Assembly: GCA_963812255.1 (NCBI GenBank)
Contig: CAWEUM010000005.1
Coordinates: 434,001 to 498,000 of the forward strand
DNA length: 64,000 nt
DNA from: DATJGR01 sp963812255
GTDB lineage: Bacteria; Pseudomonadota; Gammaproteobacteria; Pseudomonadales; Azotimanducaceae
Reading direction: 5' to 3'
In this document: piece after piece, positions 53,963 through 63,256 of the stretch
How the letters are laid out: each line of letters begins with the position of its first letter
Numbering within the stretch: position 1 is the stretch's first letter
Translations under genes and position numbers: made by a program
The notes under the pieces: generated by a model
What the model was told of the DNA's origin: nothing
Database searches by the model: none
The model's input: only the letters and a program-made list of their open reading frames with translations

Positions 53963-54928
53963 CTAGCCTTTCAGCGGCGCGATCTTCGGCCCGTTGCGCG
54001 GCACCGCGCTCTTGAAGTCACGCGGCTTGACGATCAACACGTCGCACGCGACCTCGTCGATCACCGCTTCAGCAGTGCTTCCGATGTGGAAATGACTCTG
54101 CCCGCTGCGCGATATTGCGCCCATCACCAGGAGATTGGCCTTCATCTCGTCCACGGCGGATGCGATCACGTCCGTCGGCACGCCGGTGCGAACGATCTGA
54201 TCCGCTACGTCGACGCCGTGTCGCTTGCACAACCGCGCAACGGCCGCTGCAACCGCTTCCGCCGGCACCACCAGTGCCCGTGCGTTGCCCATCTCGCCGA
54301 GTATCGTCGGCGCACTTATCCCGAGCGTATCCTGCACGTGCACCGCGACGACGCGCCCGCCGAACTGCGCCTCAACAGACTCGGCAGCATTGAGCAGCTT
54401 GTCGTCGAGGCCTGACGGCTTGGCATGGGCATGGCTGGGATCGACCGCTGCCAGAATGGTCGGCCTCGTCGGTAGTCGGTCCTGCTTGACGAACCACACC
54501 GGACACGGACATTCGCGGATCAGGTCCCAATCCGAGTTGGCGAGAAACCAGCGCGCAATGCGCGAATGACGGTGCGACTCGGCGACCACCAGATCCGGCT
54601 TGGCGCTGCGCACGTAGCGCACGATCGCGTGCGCCGGCGGGAAGTCCCAGACCACCACGCAGCGCACCGATATCCCGGCCTTACGCAGTGGCTTGGCCAA
54701 CGCAAGCAGCTCCGCCCGCCGCGCTTTCGCGACGTCGCGCAGGACCGCATCCGAATCGATCGCCATCGCATCAGGCGGCACCAGGAGCGGCCGCGAGAAC
54801 GCGTGGAACAACGTCAGCTTGGCGCGAGTGCGCTTGGCGATAAGGGCCGCCTTCTTGAGCGCTATCTGTCTGCGCGCGGCGGGGTCGCGCACAGCAGCGA
54901 CGATCGATTGCCAATGCGTAGCGGTCAT
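53963..54928 (-). CDS. Tandem universal stress protein (UspA type)
   Basis: A 321-residue protein with two Usp domains (about 1-150 and 155-305). The second carries the nucleotide-binding motif GAISRSGQSHFHIGSTAEAV. Usp proteins help cells through starvation and oxidative stress. Length and duplication are normal for this branch (UspE-like). Confidence 0.93.
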   Translation of the reverse strand: MTATHWQSIVAAVRDPAARRQIALKKAALIAKRTRAKLTLFHAFSRPLLVPPDAMAIDSDAVLRDVAKARRAELLALAKPLRKAGISVRCVVVWDFPPAHAIVRYVRSAKPDLVVAESHRHSRIARWFLANSDWDLIRECPCPVWFVKQDRLPTRPTILAAVDPSHAHAKPSGLDDKLLNAAESVEAQFGGRVVAVHVQDTLGISAPTILGEMGNARALVVPAEAVAAAVARLCKRHGVDVADQIVRTGVPTDVIASAVDEMKANLLVMGAISRSGQSHFHIGSTAEAVIDEVACDVLIVKPRDFKSAVPRNGPKIAPLKG

Positions 54929-54977
54929 AGCAAACTCTCCTTGACGGTCGTGTCAGTCAGCGTAGTGCGCGAGCGTA

Positions 54978-55376
54978 TCACGGCACTTCAGAACGTCGTC
55001 GGCGCGCGGCACCGGGCGGGCGGCTCGCGCGCACCGCGTCCAAGCCGTTGCGCAGGGTGTCTGCCCAATCCGTCACAAGCCGTCGCGCCTCTGTTCTGTT
55101 GGTGGCCGAGTTCTGCCACGTCATACGGCCGTAATCGCGCGCCCGTTTGCGGTCGACGGCGCGGCCGAGAATTTCGTTGGTGTCGGCGTCATAGATTTCC
55201 AGATACAGCGTCATCGCGCCGGCGGTCGTCGCAAACGTTCGTGACCGGCCCGACTCCGCTGCCGCGGGCGCCTTGATGTCGAGATCGATGATCGCCGGCG
55301 CGGTCGCGCAAAGCGGCAATGACAGTGCGATGGAAAGCAGACTGATCGCGGTTAGCCCAGCGCTGCGACGGCTCAT
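54978..55376 (-). CDS. DUF3313-like secreted protein, internally shortened
   Basis: A 132-residue protein with a Sec signal (MSRRSAGLTAISLLSIALSL) joined directly to the last third of a DUF3313 domain: APAIIDLDIKAPAAAESGRS, LYLEIYDADTNEILGRAVDR and WADTLRNGLDAV. The middle of about 130 residues typical of the family is missing, so this may be an internally deleted copy. An ATG at 55526 would only add unlikely residues. Confidence 0.65.
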   Translation of the reverse strand: MSRRSAGLTAISLLSIALSLPLCATAPAIIDLDIKAPAAAESGRSRTFATTAGAMTLYLEIYDADTNEILGRAVDRKRARDYGRMTWQNSATNRTEARRLVTDWADTLRNGLDAVRASRPPGAARRRRSEVP

Positions 55377-55600
55377 GATCGTCTCCGAGTGTTGGTCGAG
55401 TGGGTGGTACAGACAGCGTGCAACGTATCGCAACTCCGTCGTCTCGGCGAGTTTGCGCGTGCCGAGATTCGATCCGACGGATTGCGCGACCAATCGGGCA
55501 CGTATGCACCGTCTCGAGTTGGCCATTTGCCGCCCGGAGTTCGATGCGCGTACGCTGCGTTTGTACAGATCAACTTCACCGGTACTTGGAGACGAGCGCC

Positions 55601-56581
55601 ATGCCCAACGTTCCTACTAAGCTGCCCCGCTACCGCGACCTGCCCGTCGTGCCCGGCAATCCGCCGAAGAGCGCGTGGGGATTATTCGGCGCCGACGACA
55701 ACGTTGGCATGTTCAATCTGCAGACACCTGAAATCGTAATCGCCGCAGCGAAGCTCGTGCGCAAAGGCGCGGTGTTCGCGATGAACTGGGAACAGGAGAA
55801 GCCGAACCCTCCGCTGTTCGGGCGCGGCAGGTTTCGGCACACGGTATTCCGCGACATTCCGGTCGGGCATCACGGCGACGACTGCCTCGACAATTTCTTC
55901 ACGCAGGCATCGAGCCAATGGGACGGGCTCACTCACGTCGGCGACTACGAGCACGGATTCTGGGGCGGCGTGAGGAATGAGGACCTGCGCGCGAGCCAGG
56001 ACAAATCTCGACTCGGTATCGACCATTGGGCACGGCGCGGTATCGCCGGGCGTGCGGTGGTGCTCGACGTTGCGGGCTTCCGCGCGTCGCAGGGTCGTCC
56101 GATCGACTGTGACGCGAGCGACGTGATCACCGTGGCCGACCTCGAGGGCACCGTTCGTGCGCAGAAGGTCGACCTGAAGCCGGGCGACGTGTGGATCATC
56201 CATTTGGGCTGGATCGCGTGGTACGAACAGCAGGCACCGCAGAAGAAGCAGCAGATGTCCGTCACCACGACATTGAAGACGCCGGGCATCGAATGCAGCG
56301 AAGGGATGGCGGAGTGGATCTTCGACCGGCATCCGGCCGCGCTGTGCTCGGACAATCCGGCCCTCGAATCGTGGCCGCCGCCGAACTTCATGGATCCCGA
56401 CGGATTTCTGCACCACTGGATCATCGGCCGTTTTGGCATGGCGATCGGCGAGATGTTCCAGACCACGAAGCTCGCGGCGGATTGCGCAAGCGACGGCGTC
56501 TACGAAGGCTTCTTCGTTTCTGCGCCCCTCAATATTGCCGGTGGGACCGGAAGTCCACCGAATGCGTTGGTAATCAAATGA
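55601..56581 (+). CDS. Cyclase-family (kynurenine formamidase-like) hydrolase
   Basis: A 326-residue protein of the metal-dependent cyclase/formamidase family. The metal and catalytic region SSQWDGLTHVGDYEHGFWGG and WIIHLGWIAWYEQQAP, DNPALESWPPPNFM are typical. Members hydrolyse cyclic amides or formamides. ATG at 55601 has GGAG ten bases upstream. It opens a plus-strand cluster with a hydrolase and an amidase, likely a catabolic set. Confidence 0.88.
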   Translation: MPNVPTKLPRYRDLPVVPGNPPKSAWGLFGADDNVGMFNLQTPEIVIAAAKLVRKGAVFAMNWEQEKPNPPLFGRGRFRHTVFRDIPVGHHGDDCLDNFFTQASSQWDGLTHVGDYEHGFWGGVRNEDLRASQDKSRLGIDHWARRGIAGRAVVLDVAGFRASQGRPIDCDASDVITVADLEGTVRAQKVDLKPGDVWIIHLGWIAWYEQQAPQKKQQMSVTTTLKTPGIECSEGMAEWIFDRHPAALCSDNPALESWPPPNFMDPDGFLHHWIIGRFGMAIGEMFQTTKLAADCASDGVYEGFFVSAPLNIAGGTGSPPNALVIK

Positions 56582-56695
56582 TCCGGGTGGCGCCGAGCGA
56601 AGTCGCGGACGGAACGTCCCTGCAGGCAGCAATACGCCCGACGGGCGCAACTGACTTGACCTGTTAAGCATCGGCAACGCCGACAGGAGACGAAC

Positions 56696-57643
56696 ATGGC
56701 ACTGCGATTCGGACCCGAGTTTGCGGAAGCGACATACGTCGCTCACGCATTCGACGAGCATCGGGTCGACCTCGGTGAGATCACGCTGAACTATGCGGTG
56801 GCCGGCGATCCGAACGCGCCAGCGCTGCTGCTGATTCCGGGACAGACGGAATCGTGGTGGGGCTACGAACAGGCGCTGGAACATCTCGGCAAACACTTTC
56901 GCGCGTACGCCGTCGATCTGCGTGGCCAAGGCCGTACCAGCCGCACGCCGGGGCGCTACACGCTCGACAACATGGGCAACGACCTGGTTCGGTTCATCGA
57001 TGCGGTGATCGGGCGTGCGACGCTCGTCAGCGGCCTGTCGTCCGGCGGCGTACTGGCCGCTTGGCTGTCGGCGTATGCGAAGCCGGGACAGCTGCGCGGC
57101 GCGCACTACGAAGATCCGCCGCTGTTTTCCTCCGAGGTGAACACGTCGTGCGGACAATCGATCCGGCAGGGGATCGGATCGATGTTCGCACTGTTCTCGA
57201 AATACCTGGGCGATCAATGGAGCGTCGGTGACTGGGCGGGCCTGCGCGCGGCGGCACCGCGCGAACTCATTCCGTGGCTCGCGGTGGTTCGCGTGTTCCC
57301 CGAGGAGCCGCCGCAAAACCTCAAGGAATACGACCCGGAGTGGGGCCGTGCGTTCTTCAGCGGCACGGTCGCCGCAAGTTGTGATCACGCCCGAATGCTC
57401 GCAAGCGTGAAGGTGCCCGTGCTGTTCACGCACCACATGCGCCACGTGGAGGAAACAACCGGCCTGCTGATCGGTGCGATCTCGGATGTCCAGGCGGCGC
57501 GTGTGCGCGAACTGGTGACGGGTGCGGGTAATCGCTTCGACTATCAGTCCCATCCACAGATGGGGCATTCGATGCATGGTCAGGATCCGGCGCTGTTCAG
57601 CCGGATTCTCGTTGAATGGGCAGCGACGCTGGCAGCGGGTTGA
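56696..57643 (+). CDS. Alpha/beta hydrolase
   Basis: A 315-residue hydrolase: nucleophile elbow TLVSGLSSGGVLAAWLS, LLIPGQTESWWGYEQ as oxyanion segment, and His in HPQMGHSMHGQDPALF. AGGAG is found seven bases upstream. Lies 114 bases after the cyclase gene and before the amidase, with which it probably works. Confidence 0.85.
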   Translation: MALRFGPEFAEATYVAHAFDEHRVDLGEITLNYAVAGDPNAPALLLIPGQTESWWGYEQALEHLGKHFRAYAVDLRGQGRTSRTPGRYTLDNMGNDLVRFIDAVIGRATLVSGLSSGGVLAAWLSAYAKPGQLRGAHYEDPPLFSSEVNTSCGQSIRQGIGSMFALFSKYLGDQWSVGDWAGLRAAAPRELIPWLAVVRVFPEEPPQNLKEYDPEWGRAFFSGTVAASCDHARMLASVKVPVLFTHHMRHVEETTGLLIGAISDVQAARVRELVTGAGNRFDYQSHPQMGHSMHGQDPALFSRILVEWAATLAAG

Positions 57644-57754
57644 TCACCGAGTGAGCCGCGTCAACGCGCGTCCCCATCGAAGGGTTACGCCGCTCGCACA
57701 ATGTCGTGTGCTATGTTCGCGGATCGCGAAGCAGGATTCACGTCAGGGGGTGAG

Positions 57755-59206
57755 ATGAGTGAATACGCATTCAAATCCGCAGTTGAACTGGCGCAGTCCA
57801 TTCGATCGAAAGCCGTCAGCTCGCTGGAGTTGACCGATATGTATATCCAGCGGGTCGAGACAATCGATCCGGACATCAACGCGGTGGTGGTGAAAGACTT
57901 CGAACGTGGCCGGAAAGCCGCAAAGGAAGCAGATGCCGCGCTCGCGAAGGGGCGCAGTCTCGGTCCGCTGCATGGTGTGCCGATGACGATCAAAGAGGCA
58001 TACGACATCGAGGGTCTGCCAACCACCTGGGGTGTGCCTGCATTCCGGAACAACATTGCCTCGAGCGACGCTGATGTGGTGATCCGATACAAACGCGCTG
58101 GCGCGCACTTCATTGGTAAAACCAACGTACCGCTGAACCTCGCAGATTTTCAGAGTTTCAACGACATCTACGGGACCACCAACAACCCGTGGAATCTTCA
58201 GCGTATTCCCGGCGGATCTTCCGGCGGTTCTGCCGCCGCGCTGGCGGCAGGTCTAACCGGGCTGGAAGCGGGTTCCGATATCGGCGGGTCGATCCGGAAC
58301 CCGGCGCACTTCTGCGGCGTCTACGGACACAAGCCCACGTGGGGCGTGGTGTCGGATCGGGGCCATTCGCTACCGGGGCAGTTCGCGCCCGCGGACATTG
58401 CTGTAGTGGGCCCGATGGCGCGCAGCGCCGAAGATTTGCGAGTCAGCATGGAAGCGATCGCGGGCGCCGGCCGCTCCGATGCGGTAGGTTGGCAACTGAA
58501 TCTGCCGCAGCCGAAAAAAACCCGGTTGCGGGATTTCCGCGTGGCTATCTGGTGCGACGATGCGATGGCACCCGTCGCCAGAGAAATAGCGGATCGTGTG
58601 CAGTCGATCGGCGACACGCTGACCAAACTCGGCGCGACAGTTTCCGACTCTGCGCGCCCGAAGATCGATCTCAACGAAAGCCACGATGTCTACAACAGCC
58701 TGTTGTGGGGCGTGATGTCAGGCGGCATGCCGCCCGACGAGAAGGCGCGGCTGCGCGCAGAGGCGGCGACGCTCGATCCCAACGACCGAAGCATTCCCGC
58801 GAATCTGGCTCGTTACGCCGTTCAGGAGCACGGCGTCTGGACCGTAAGCAACAACAAGCGCTATTTGTTGCGCCAGGCATGGCAGGCATTCTTCCAAGAC
58901 TGGGACATTCTGATCTGCCCGCAAACGGCCACCACGGCGTTTCCGCACGATCACGGAGACTACCTGCACCGCACACTCACGGTGAATAACGAATCGCAGG
59001 ATTACTTTCAGCAGATCTTCTGGGCGGGACTGATCACGGTGGCACACCTTCCCAGCACGGTGTTCCCCACCGGTGTTTCGAAGGAGCGGCTGCCGATCGG
59101 GTTGCAGGCCGTCGGCGCGGAGTTCTGCGACTACTCGACGATCGAATTCGCTCGGCTGGTCGCGCAAGAGATCGGCGGGTTCGTGCCGCCGCCGGCATAC
59201 ACCTAG
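57755..59206 (+). CDS. Amidase-signature family amidase
   Basis: A 483-residue amidase: catalytic Lys in GPLHGVPMTIKEAYDIEG, and the Ser-rich core RIPGGSSGGSAAALAAGLTG with GSDIGGSIRNPAHFCGVYGH. It cleaves carboxamides to acid and ammonia (Ser-cisSer-Lys triad). The ATG at 57755 has GGGGG upstream. The substrate is not known; the neighbours suggest a small amide. Confidence 0.93.
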   Translation: MSEYAFKSAVELAQSIRSKAVSSLELTDMYIQRVETIDPDINAVVVKDFERGRKAAKEADAALAKGRSLGPLHGVPMTIKEAYDIEGLPTTWGVPAFRNNIASSDADVVIRYKRAGAHFIGKTNVPLNLADFQSFNDIYGTTNNPWNLQRIPGGSSGGSAAALAAGLTGLEAGSDIGGSIRNPAHFCGVYGHKPTWGVVSDRGHSLPGQFAPADIAVVGPMARSAEDLRVSMEAIAGAGRSDAVGWQLNLPQPKKTRLRDFRVAIWCDDAMAPVAREIADRVQSIGDTLTKLGATVSDSARPKIDLNESHDVYNSLLWGVMSGGMPPDEKARLRAEAATLDPNDRSIPANLARYAVQEHGVWTVSNNKRYLLRQAWQAFFQDWDILICPQTATTAFPHDHGDYLHRTLTVNNESQDYFQQIFWAGLITVAHLPSTVFPTGVSKERLPIGLQAVGAEFCDYSTIEFARLVAQEIGGFVPPPAYT

Positions 59207-59244
59207 CGGCACAATTCCCGCGCTCGCGGCCCGCTTTGGGCTGC

Positions 59245-59499
59245 TCAGGCGATCGCGTAGAATACGGCGGCGTCACCGAAGACGCAGTTGCGTCCGTCTG
59301 TGGAAAGTCGCGAAGTGAGCCTTGCCGCCATCTCGCGCCATGACCGGTAGGCAACGGTCGTTCCGGAAGCGGTGGAGTCTGAGTCAAAGGCTTCGTGCAA
59401 CACCAGCCAGTCGCTGGGAATCCTTCGAATGCATTCTTCAATGTCGTTGTGCTGCTCCTGGCTGCCGGCCCCTTGTGGCGTCCTGCGAAGTTCTAGCAT
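59245..59499 (-). CDS. Possible small gene of unknown function
   Basis: An 84-residue frame starting MLELRRTPQGAGSQEQHNDI, with IPSDWLVLHEAFDSDSTASG in the middle. It has protein-like composition, but no known family and no clear ribosome binding site. Possibly an acquired fragment. Confidence 0.35.
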   Translation of the reverse strand: MLELRRTPQGAGSQEQHNDIEECIRRIPSDWLVLHEAFDSDSTASGTTVAYRSWREMAARLTSRLSTDGRNCVFGDAAVFYAIA

Positions 59500-59606
59500 C
59501 CGCTGTTGGCTGATATCGAAGCATCGACGGTGGCGTCCCAGGCACGCACCTCCCCGTGTACCTCGATCTGATTTAGGCTGCTCTCGTCGATCGTTGGAGA
59601 GAAGCC

Positions 59607-59730
59607 ATGACGTTGATGGAAACGGCACAGCTGTTAGGCAACTTCGGGGAGTTCATCGGCGCACTCGGAGTTGTCATCACGCTGTTCTACCTCGCGGTGC
59701 AGGTGCGCCACAGCAAAAGTATCAGTGGGC
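59607..59730 (+). pseudogene. N-terminus of a membrane protein truncated by IS3 remnant
   Basis: The first 40 or so residues (LLGNFGEFIGALGVVITLFY, LAVQVRHSK) match the start of a common small membrane-anchored protein family. The reading frame is lost right after at the junction with the transposase fragment. Confidence 0.6.
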
Positions 59731-60060
59731 GCAAATACGCGAGCGCTGGAGCGACTTGCCGAAGCCGGGATCGAGCCATCGGTCGGTAGCGTCGGTGATT
59801 CCTACGACAACGCATTGGCCGAGTCGATCATCGGGTTGTACAAGACTGAGTTGATCCGTCAGCGAGGTCCATGGAGAAATCTGGAGGACGTCGAGTTCAC
59901 CACCCTCACCTGGGGCGACTGGTTCAACAACCGCCGATTGTTCGAACCCATCGGCAATGTGCCGCTGGCGGAGCTGGAACTCGCGTACTATCAATCCGGA
60001 GAGTCGGCCATGGCGGCTTGACTCAAACCCACGAGTCTCCGGGAGACCCGGCGCGATTCA
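59730..60060 (+). mobile_element. IS3-family insertion sequence remnant (3' end)
   Basis: It encodes the last 90 residues or so of an IS3-type OrfB integrase: ERLAEAGIEPSVGSVGDSYD, NALAESIIGLYKTELI and RGPWRNLEDVEFTTLTW, then FNNRRLFEPIGNVPLAELEL, including the last catalytic Glu of the DDE triad. The stop is at 60021, followed by an end-like CTCCGGGAGACCCGGCGCGA resembling IS3-family terminal repeats. The left part and orfA are missing. Confidence 0.8.
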
Positions 60061-60251
60061 GTCGATCTCTACGGTCCTTCATTGTTCGACCGGCGCAACC
60101 TGCAGAATCACCTGCTAGGAGGAAGGGTCGTGTAATCCACAGTTGGAATCGCTCCCATGCGTGCATTGTGTGTCGCGATGTGCCTGCCATCAACTCGTCA
60201 GCGCCGCTCGCCCCACCGACCGCGCTTGGGTGCGCTTGGAAATGCTTCTCG

Positions 60252-62309
60252 ATGGCACAAATCCGCCAACCCAGGTGTTCGTGCCCGCAGTTGCATCGCC
60301 GTATCGTCCCCGTAGACTCGACTCGAACCACCGACGAGTTGGTTACCTCTTTGGATCGACCCTTCGCTGCCTACACGGGTGACCAGCCGTTTACCTTCGT
60401 CTGCTATGCGCACGAAGACGCCAATGTCGTGTACCCGGAACTGACGGCGTTGCGTGGCCGGGGAATCAACTTCTGGTACGACGAAGGCATTTCCGCGGGG
60501 CGCAACTGGCGCGAGGAAATTGGCCGGTCACTGCTGGGCGCGCACTGCGTGCTGTTCTACGTCTCGCCTGCGTCACTGGCTTCCGATCACTGCAATCGCG
60601 AAATCAATCTGGCGCTCGACGAGGGCAAACGCGTCGTTCCGGTATACCTCGAGCCAACCGAGCTGACACCGGACCTGAAGGTCGGGTTGAACCGTGTGCA
60701 GGCGCTGTGGCGCGATGGCAGCGATGATCATCGCGAGCGGCTGTTCAGGGCGCTGGCACATCAGGATGCGATGCTTTCGCCGCCTGACGTGGCTGCGCCC
60801 GCCAGATCCACGCGCCGCCGCAGCACGATCGTGGCGCTGGCCGCGGCGGCCGCACTGCTGGTTGCGCTCGGCGGTTGGTACGGGACGAGATCGACGACGA
60901 CTAACGATTCTGCTCAGCCGCGACTGCCGAGTGTCGGCGTACGCCCCTTCACCGCCTCGGGCGATTCGCCGGAGCTCAGACGGTACGCGACCGCGGTGAC
61001 AGAAGACCTCAAGACAGCGCTGGCCGAGATGCGCACGCCGTTGGTGTCGATGGCCGGCGATGTCGGCGCCGCACCGGACTACATCATTGGCGGCGGCCTG
61101 CGGATGGCGGATGACCGTGTGCGGATCTCGGTTCAATTGCAGCGCGCGTCCACCGGGCAGGTCGAGTGGGGCAAGACCATCGATGAACCTGCGGCGCCTG
61201 GCAGTACCGCCGAATTCGCGCGTGCGCCGTTCGTTGCGCGAATGGTCGAACGCATCGTGACGATGGCCGAAGAACACCACACGGCGCAAGCCGACCGGAC
61301 GTTGGATGCGGCAGCGGTGGACGCTTACTTTGCCGGCCTCGCCGAATTGAGCGCGATCGAATTCGGCATGGGCGGCGACTGGGGTGTCGCGGTCGGCCAT
61401 TTCGAACGGGCGAACCGGCTTGATCCTGATTGGGAGTTGCCATACATCCGGCTCATTGGTTCGTACGTTAGCCGTCTCGGCGACTCGATCGACGCCGCCG
61501 ATGCCTCGCCAAAAGCGCACGCGGCGGTTCGAAAGCTGCTGCAAATCCGGCCCGCTCTCACCGTCATGCTCGGATATGTCAATCTGTATCTCGATCTCGA
61601 CTATGGCGCCGCAAAGGCGAACTTCGACTACGCACGGCAGCTGGTGACTGCCGCCGACCTAGAATCGCAGTGGTGTTGGCTCGCGTTGGTGCAGGGATCG
61701 CTGGCCAACGCGATCAATCACTGCAACAGCGCGATGGTACTGAACCCCACACCTGATCAGCTGCGCGCCACGAGCTGGGCGCTGCTTTGGGACGGTCGTT
61801 ATCGCGAAGCGCGCGACGCGTTGAATGATGCAGTTCGAAGTGGAGCGCTGCCGCATCCCGTCACCCTGGCAACCAAGGCTTACGCCGCGGTACTTTCTGG
61901 CGACATGCGTGCGGCGAACGCGACCATCGATGCTGCGTTGGAACGCATTGGCGATGACAGCCCGGAGGTATTGGTCGGGCCGTTGGCACGGGTGGGCCGT
62001 ATCGACGACGCGCGGCGCCTGCTTGAACGGGCGCTGGCAAGACGCCAAAACGGCACGAGCACTGTGGTCGGTCGGGCATCGCTGTTCTATGCCTACTTCT
62101 TTCTGGGCGAAATCGACACCGCCTTCGCCTGGCTGCGCGAAGGGATCGAGAACCGCGAAACGTTCCTGATCGCGGCCTTGCGGCTGGATCCGAATCTCGA
62201 GCCGCTGCGCCGAGATCCGCGGTTCGCCGAGGCGATGGCGCGCCTTGCAGAACTCGAAGCGCGGGGTTCACCCACCCAATCGATCGCGACCTCGAGTGCG
62301 GCGCGATGA
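60252..62309 (+). CDS. TIR-domain membrane protein with TolB/FlgO-like and TPR regions
   Basis: About 685 residues. After a short N-terminus, the TIR domain covers roughly residues 45-150: FTFVCYAHEDANVVYPELTA, INFWYDEGISAGRNWREEIG, and the catalytic Glu in SDHCNREINLALDEGKRVVP. A membrane helix (TIVALAAAAALLVALGGWYG) follows, then a domain like FlgO/TolB-N (VGVRPFTASGDSPELRR) and TPR repeats. TIR domains in bacteria often cleave NAD or signal in defence. Start is uncertain: ATG 60252, or TTG 60339 or 60351. Confidence 0.82.
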   Translation: MAQIRQPRCSCPQLHRRIVPVDSTRTTDELVTSLDRPFAAYTGDQPFTFVCYAHEDANVVYPELTALRGRGINFWYDEGISAGRNWREEIGRSLLGAHCVLFYVSPASLASDHCNREINLALDEGKRVVPVYLEPTELTPDLKVGLNRVQALWRDGSDDHRERLFRALAHQDAMLSPPDVAAPARSTRRRSTIVALAAAAALLVALGGWYGTRSTTTNDSAQPRLPSVGVRPFTASGDSPELRRYATAVTEDLKTALAEMRTPLVSMAGDVGAAPDYIIGGGLRMADDRVRISVQLQRASTGQVEWGKTIDEPAAPGSTAEFARAPFVARMVERIVTMAEEHHTAQADRTLDAAAVDAYFAGLAELSAIEFGMGGDWGVAVGHFERANRLDPDWELPYIRLIGSYVSRLGDSIDAADASPKAHAAVRKLLQIRPALTVMLGYVNLYLDLDYGAAKANFDYARQLVTAADLESQWCWLALVQGSLANAINHCNSAMVLNPTPDQLRATSWALLWDGRYREARDALNDAVRSGALPHPVTLATKAYAAVLSGDMRAANATIDAALERIGDDSPEVLVGPLARVGRIDDARRLLERALARRQNGTSTVVGRASLFYAYFFLGEIDTAFAWLREGIENRETFLIAALRLDPNLEPLRRDPRFAEAMARLAELEARGSPTQSIATSSAAR

Positions 62310-62320
62310 GCGCCTGACGC

Positions 62321-63049
62321 GTGCGCCGCTGCGTGTTGCTGGCCGCATGGGCGTTGATCATCGCCGCATGCAGTGAAGCACCCCAAGATCCGATCGAGAT
62401 CGTGCGCCATGAGATCGAGGTGGCACCTGACGATCCCGCACCGCGTGTGGCGCTTGCGCGACTCTATCTCGCTCAGGGACGTGGCGACTTAGCGGAGGTA
62501 TTGATCGATCAGGCGGTCGAACGAGGTGCGAGCGCGACTGATCTGCTGCCGGAACGCGCGGAAGCACTACGACTCGATGGCAAGACCGCGAAGCTATTCG
62601 AGTTGCCGATCCCGGACTCTCCCGCCGGTCGCGTTCGCGTGCTCGCAAGTCGGGCCAAGGCGCAGCCGTCCGATGCCGCGTACGCCGCGGTATTCGCAGC
62701 CCTCGACCGGGTCGATCTGCCGGAGATCGCCGCATGGCTCGACGCTGAAGCTGCGGCGGGTCGCGCGCGCGCACATCACGCGTGCCTTGCGTCATCGCAA
62801 TCCGCGACCTTCACCTGGGACCGTCGGCCTCGCGATCACGGACGCGAGGCGACGGACGTCGCAGCACGCTCGAGTTCAGTCGGCGCGCCCGCGCTGCAAG
62901 TCACGACACCCGCCGAACTGCAAGCCGCGCGCGAACCGCTCCCGACAGTGCGACGGTCGAGATCGCCGCGGGCGACTATCGCGGGGCGGTTGCGGTGTGG
63001 CCACAGAGCGACCTCACGGTGCGCGGCGCTCGATGAAGGCGCAGGATGA
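62321..63049 (+). CDS. TPR-like lipoprotein, broken into a beta-helix remnant
   Basis: The first 150 residues form a lipoprotein with signal MRRCVLLAAWALIIAAC (lipobox IAAC) and a TPR-like region (ALARLYLAQGRGDLAEVLID). After about residue 155 the frame becomes low-complexity Arg/Ser. A segment VTTPAELQAARE and then, in another frame, VEIAAGDYRGAVAVWPQ match a different protein. The 3' half is therefore likely decayed. Start GTG 62321, eleven bases after the TIR gene. Confidence 0.55.
   Translation: MRRCVLLAAWALIIAACSEAPQDPIEIVRHEIEVAPDDPAPRVALARLYLAQGRGDLAEVLIDQAVERGASATDLLPERAEALRLDGKTAKLFELPIPDSPAGRVRVLASRAKAQPSDAAYAAVFAALDRVDLPEIAAWLDAEAAAGRARAHHACLASSQSATFTWDRRPRDHGREATDVAARSSSVGAPALQVTTPAELQAAREPLPTVRRSRSPRATIAGRLRCGHRATSRCAALDEGAG
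62885..63033 (+). pseudogene. Frameshifted N-terminal fragment of a right-handed beta-helix protein
   Basis: Two frames together give the start of a parallel beta-helix family protein: VTTPAELQAARE in one, and SATVEIAAGDYRGAVAVWPQ then SDLTVRGAR in the next. The rest of the gene is missing. Confidence 0.5.
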
Positions 63050-63256
63050 AGCAATCGCTACCGATGACAATGGCAACGTTGGCAGCTCCGCCATCCTGCC
63101 AATCTCGGTCGCGAACACAAATGCGCCTTGACCAGATCCAACCGATGTTGACAGCCGGGAGCAGTTTGTCCCGGGGTGGACTCGATCTCGCACCGGCGTC
63201 CTTGATCTTGCGTCCGTTCGCGCCAACACTAACGGCTTCGAGTCAGGAGAAAAGCG

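Noticed and set aside
55682..57577. 631-codon minus-strand frame across the cyclase and hydrolase genes
   Set aside because: It spans two good plus-strand genes and their gap; sequence is rich in Arg/His without motifs.
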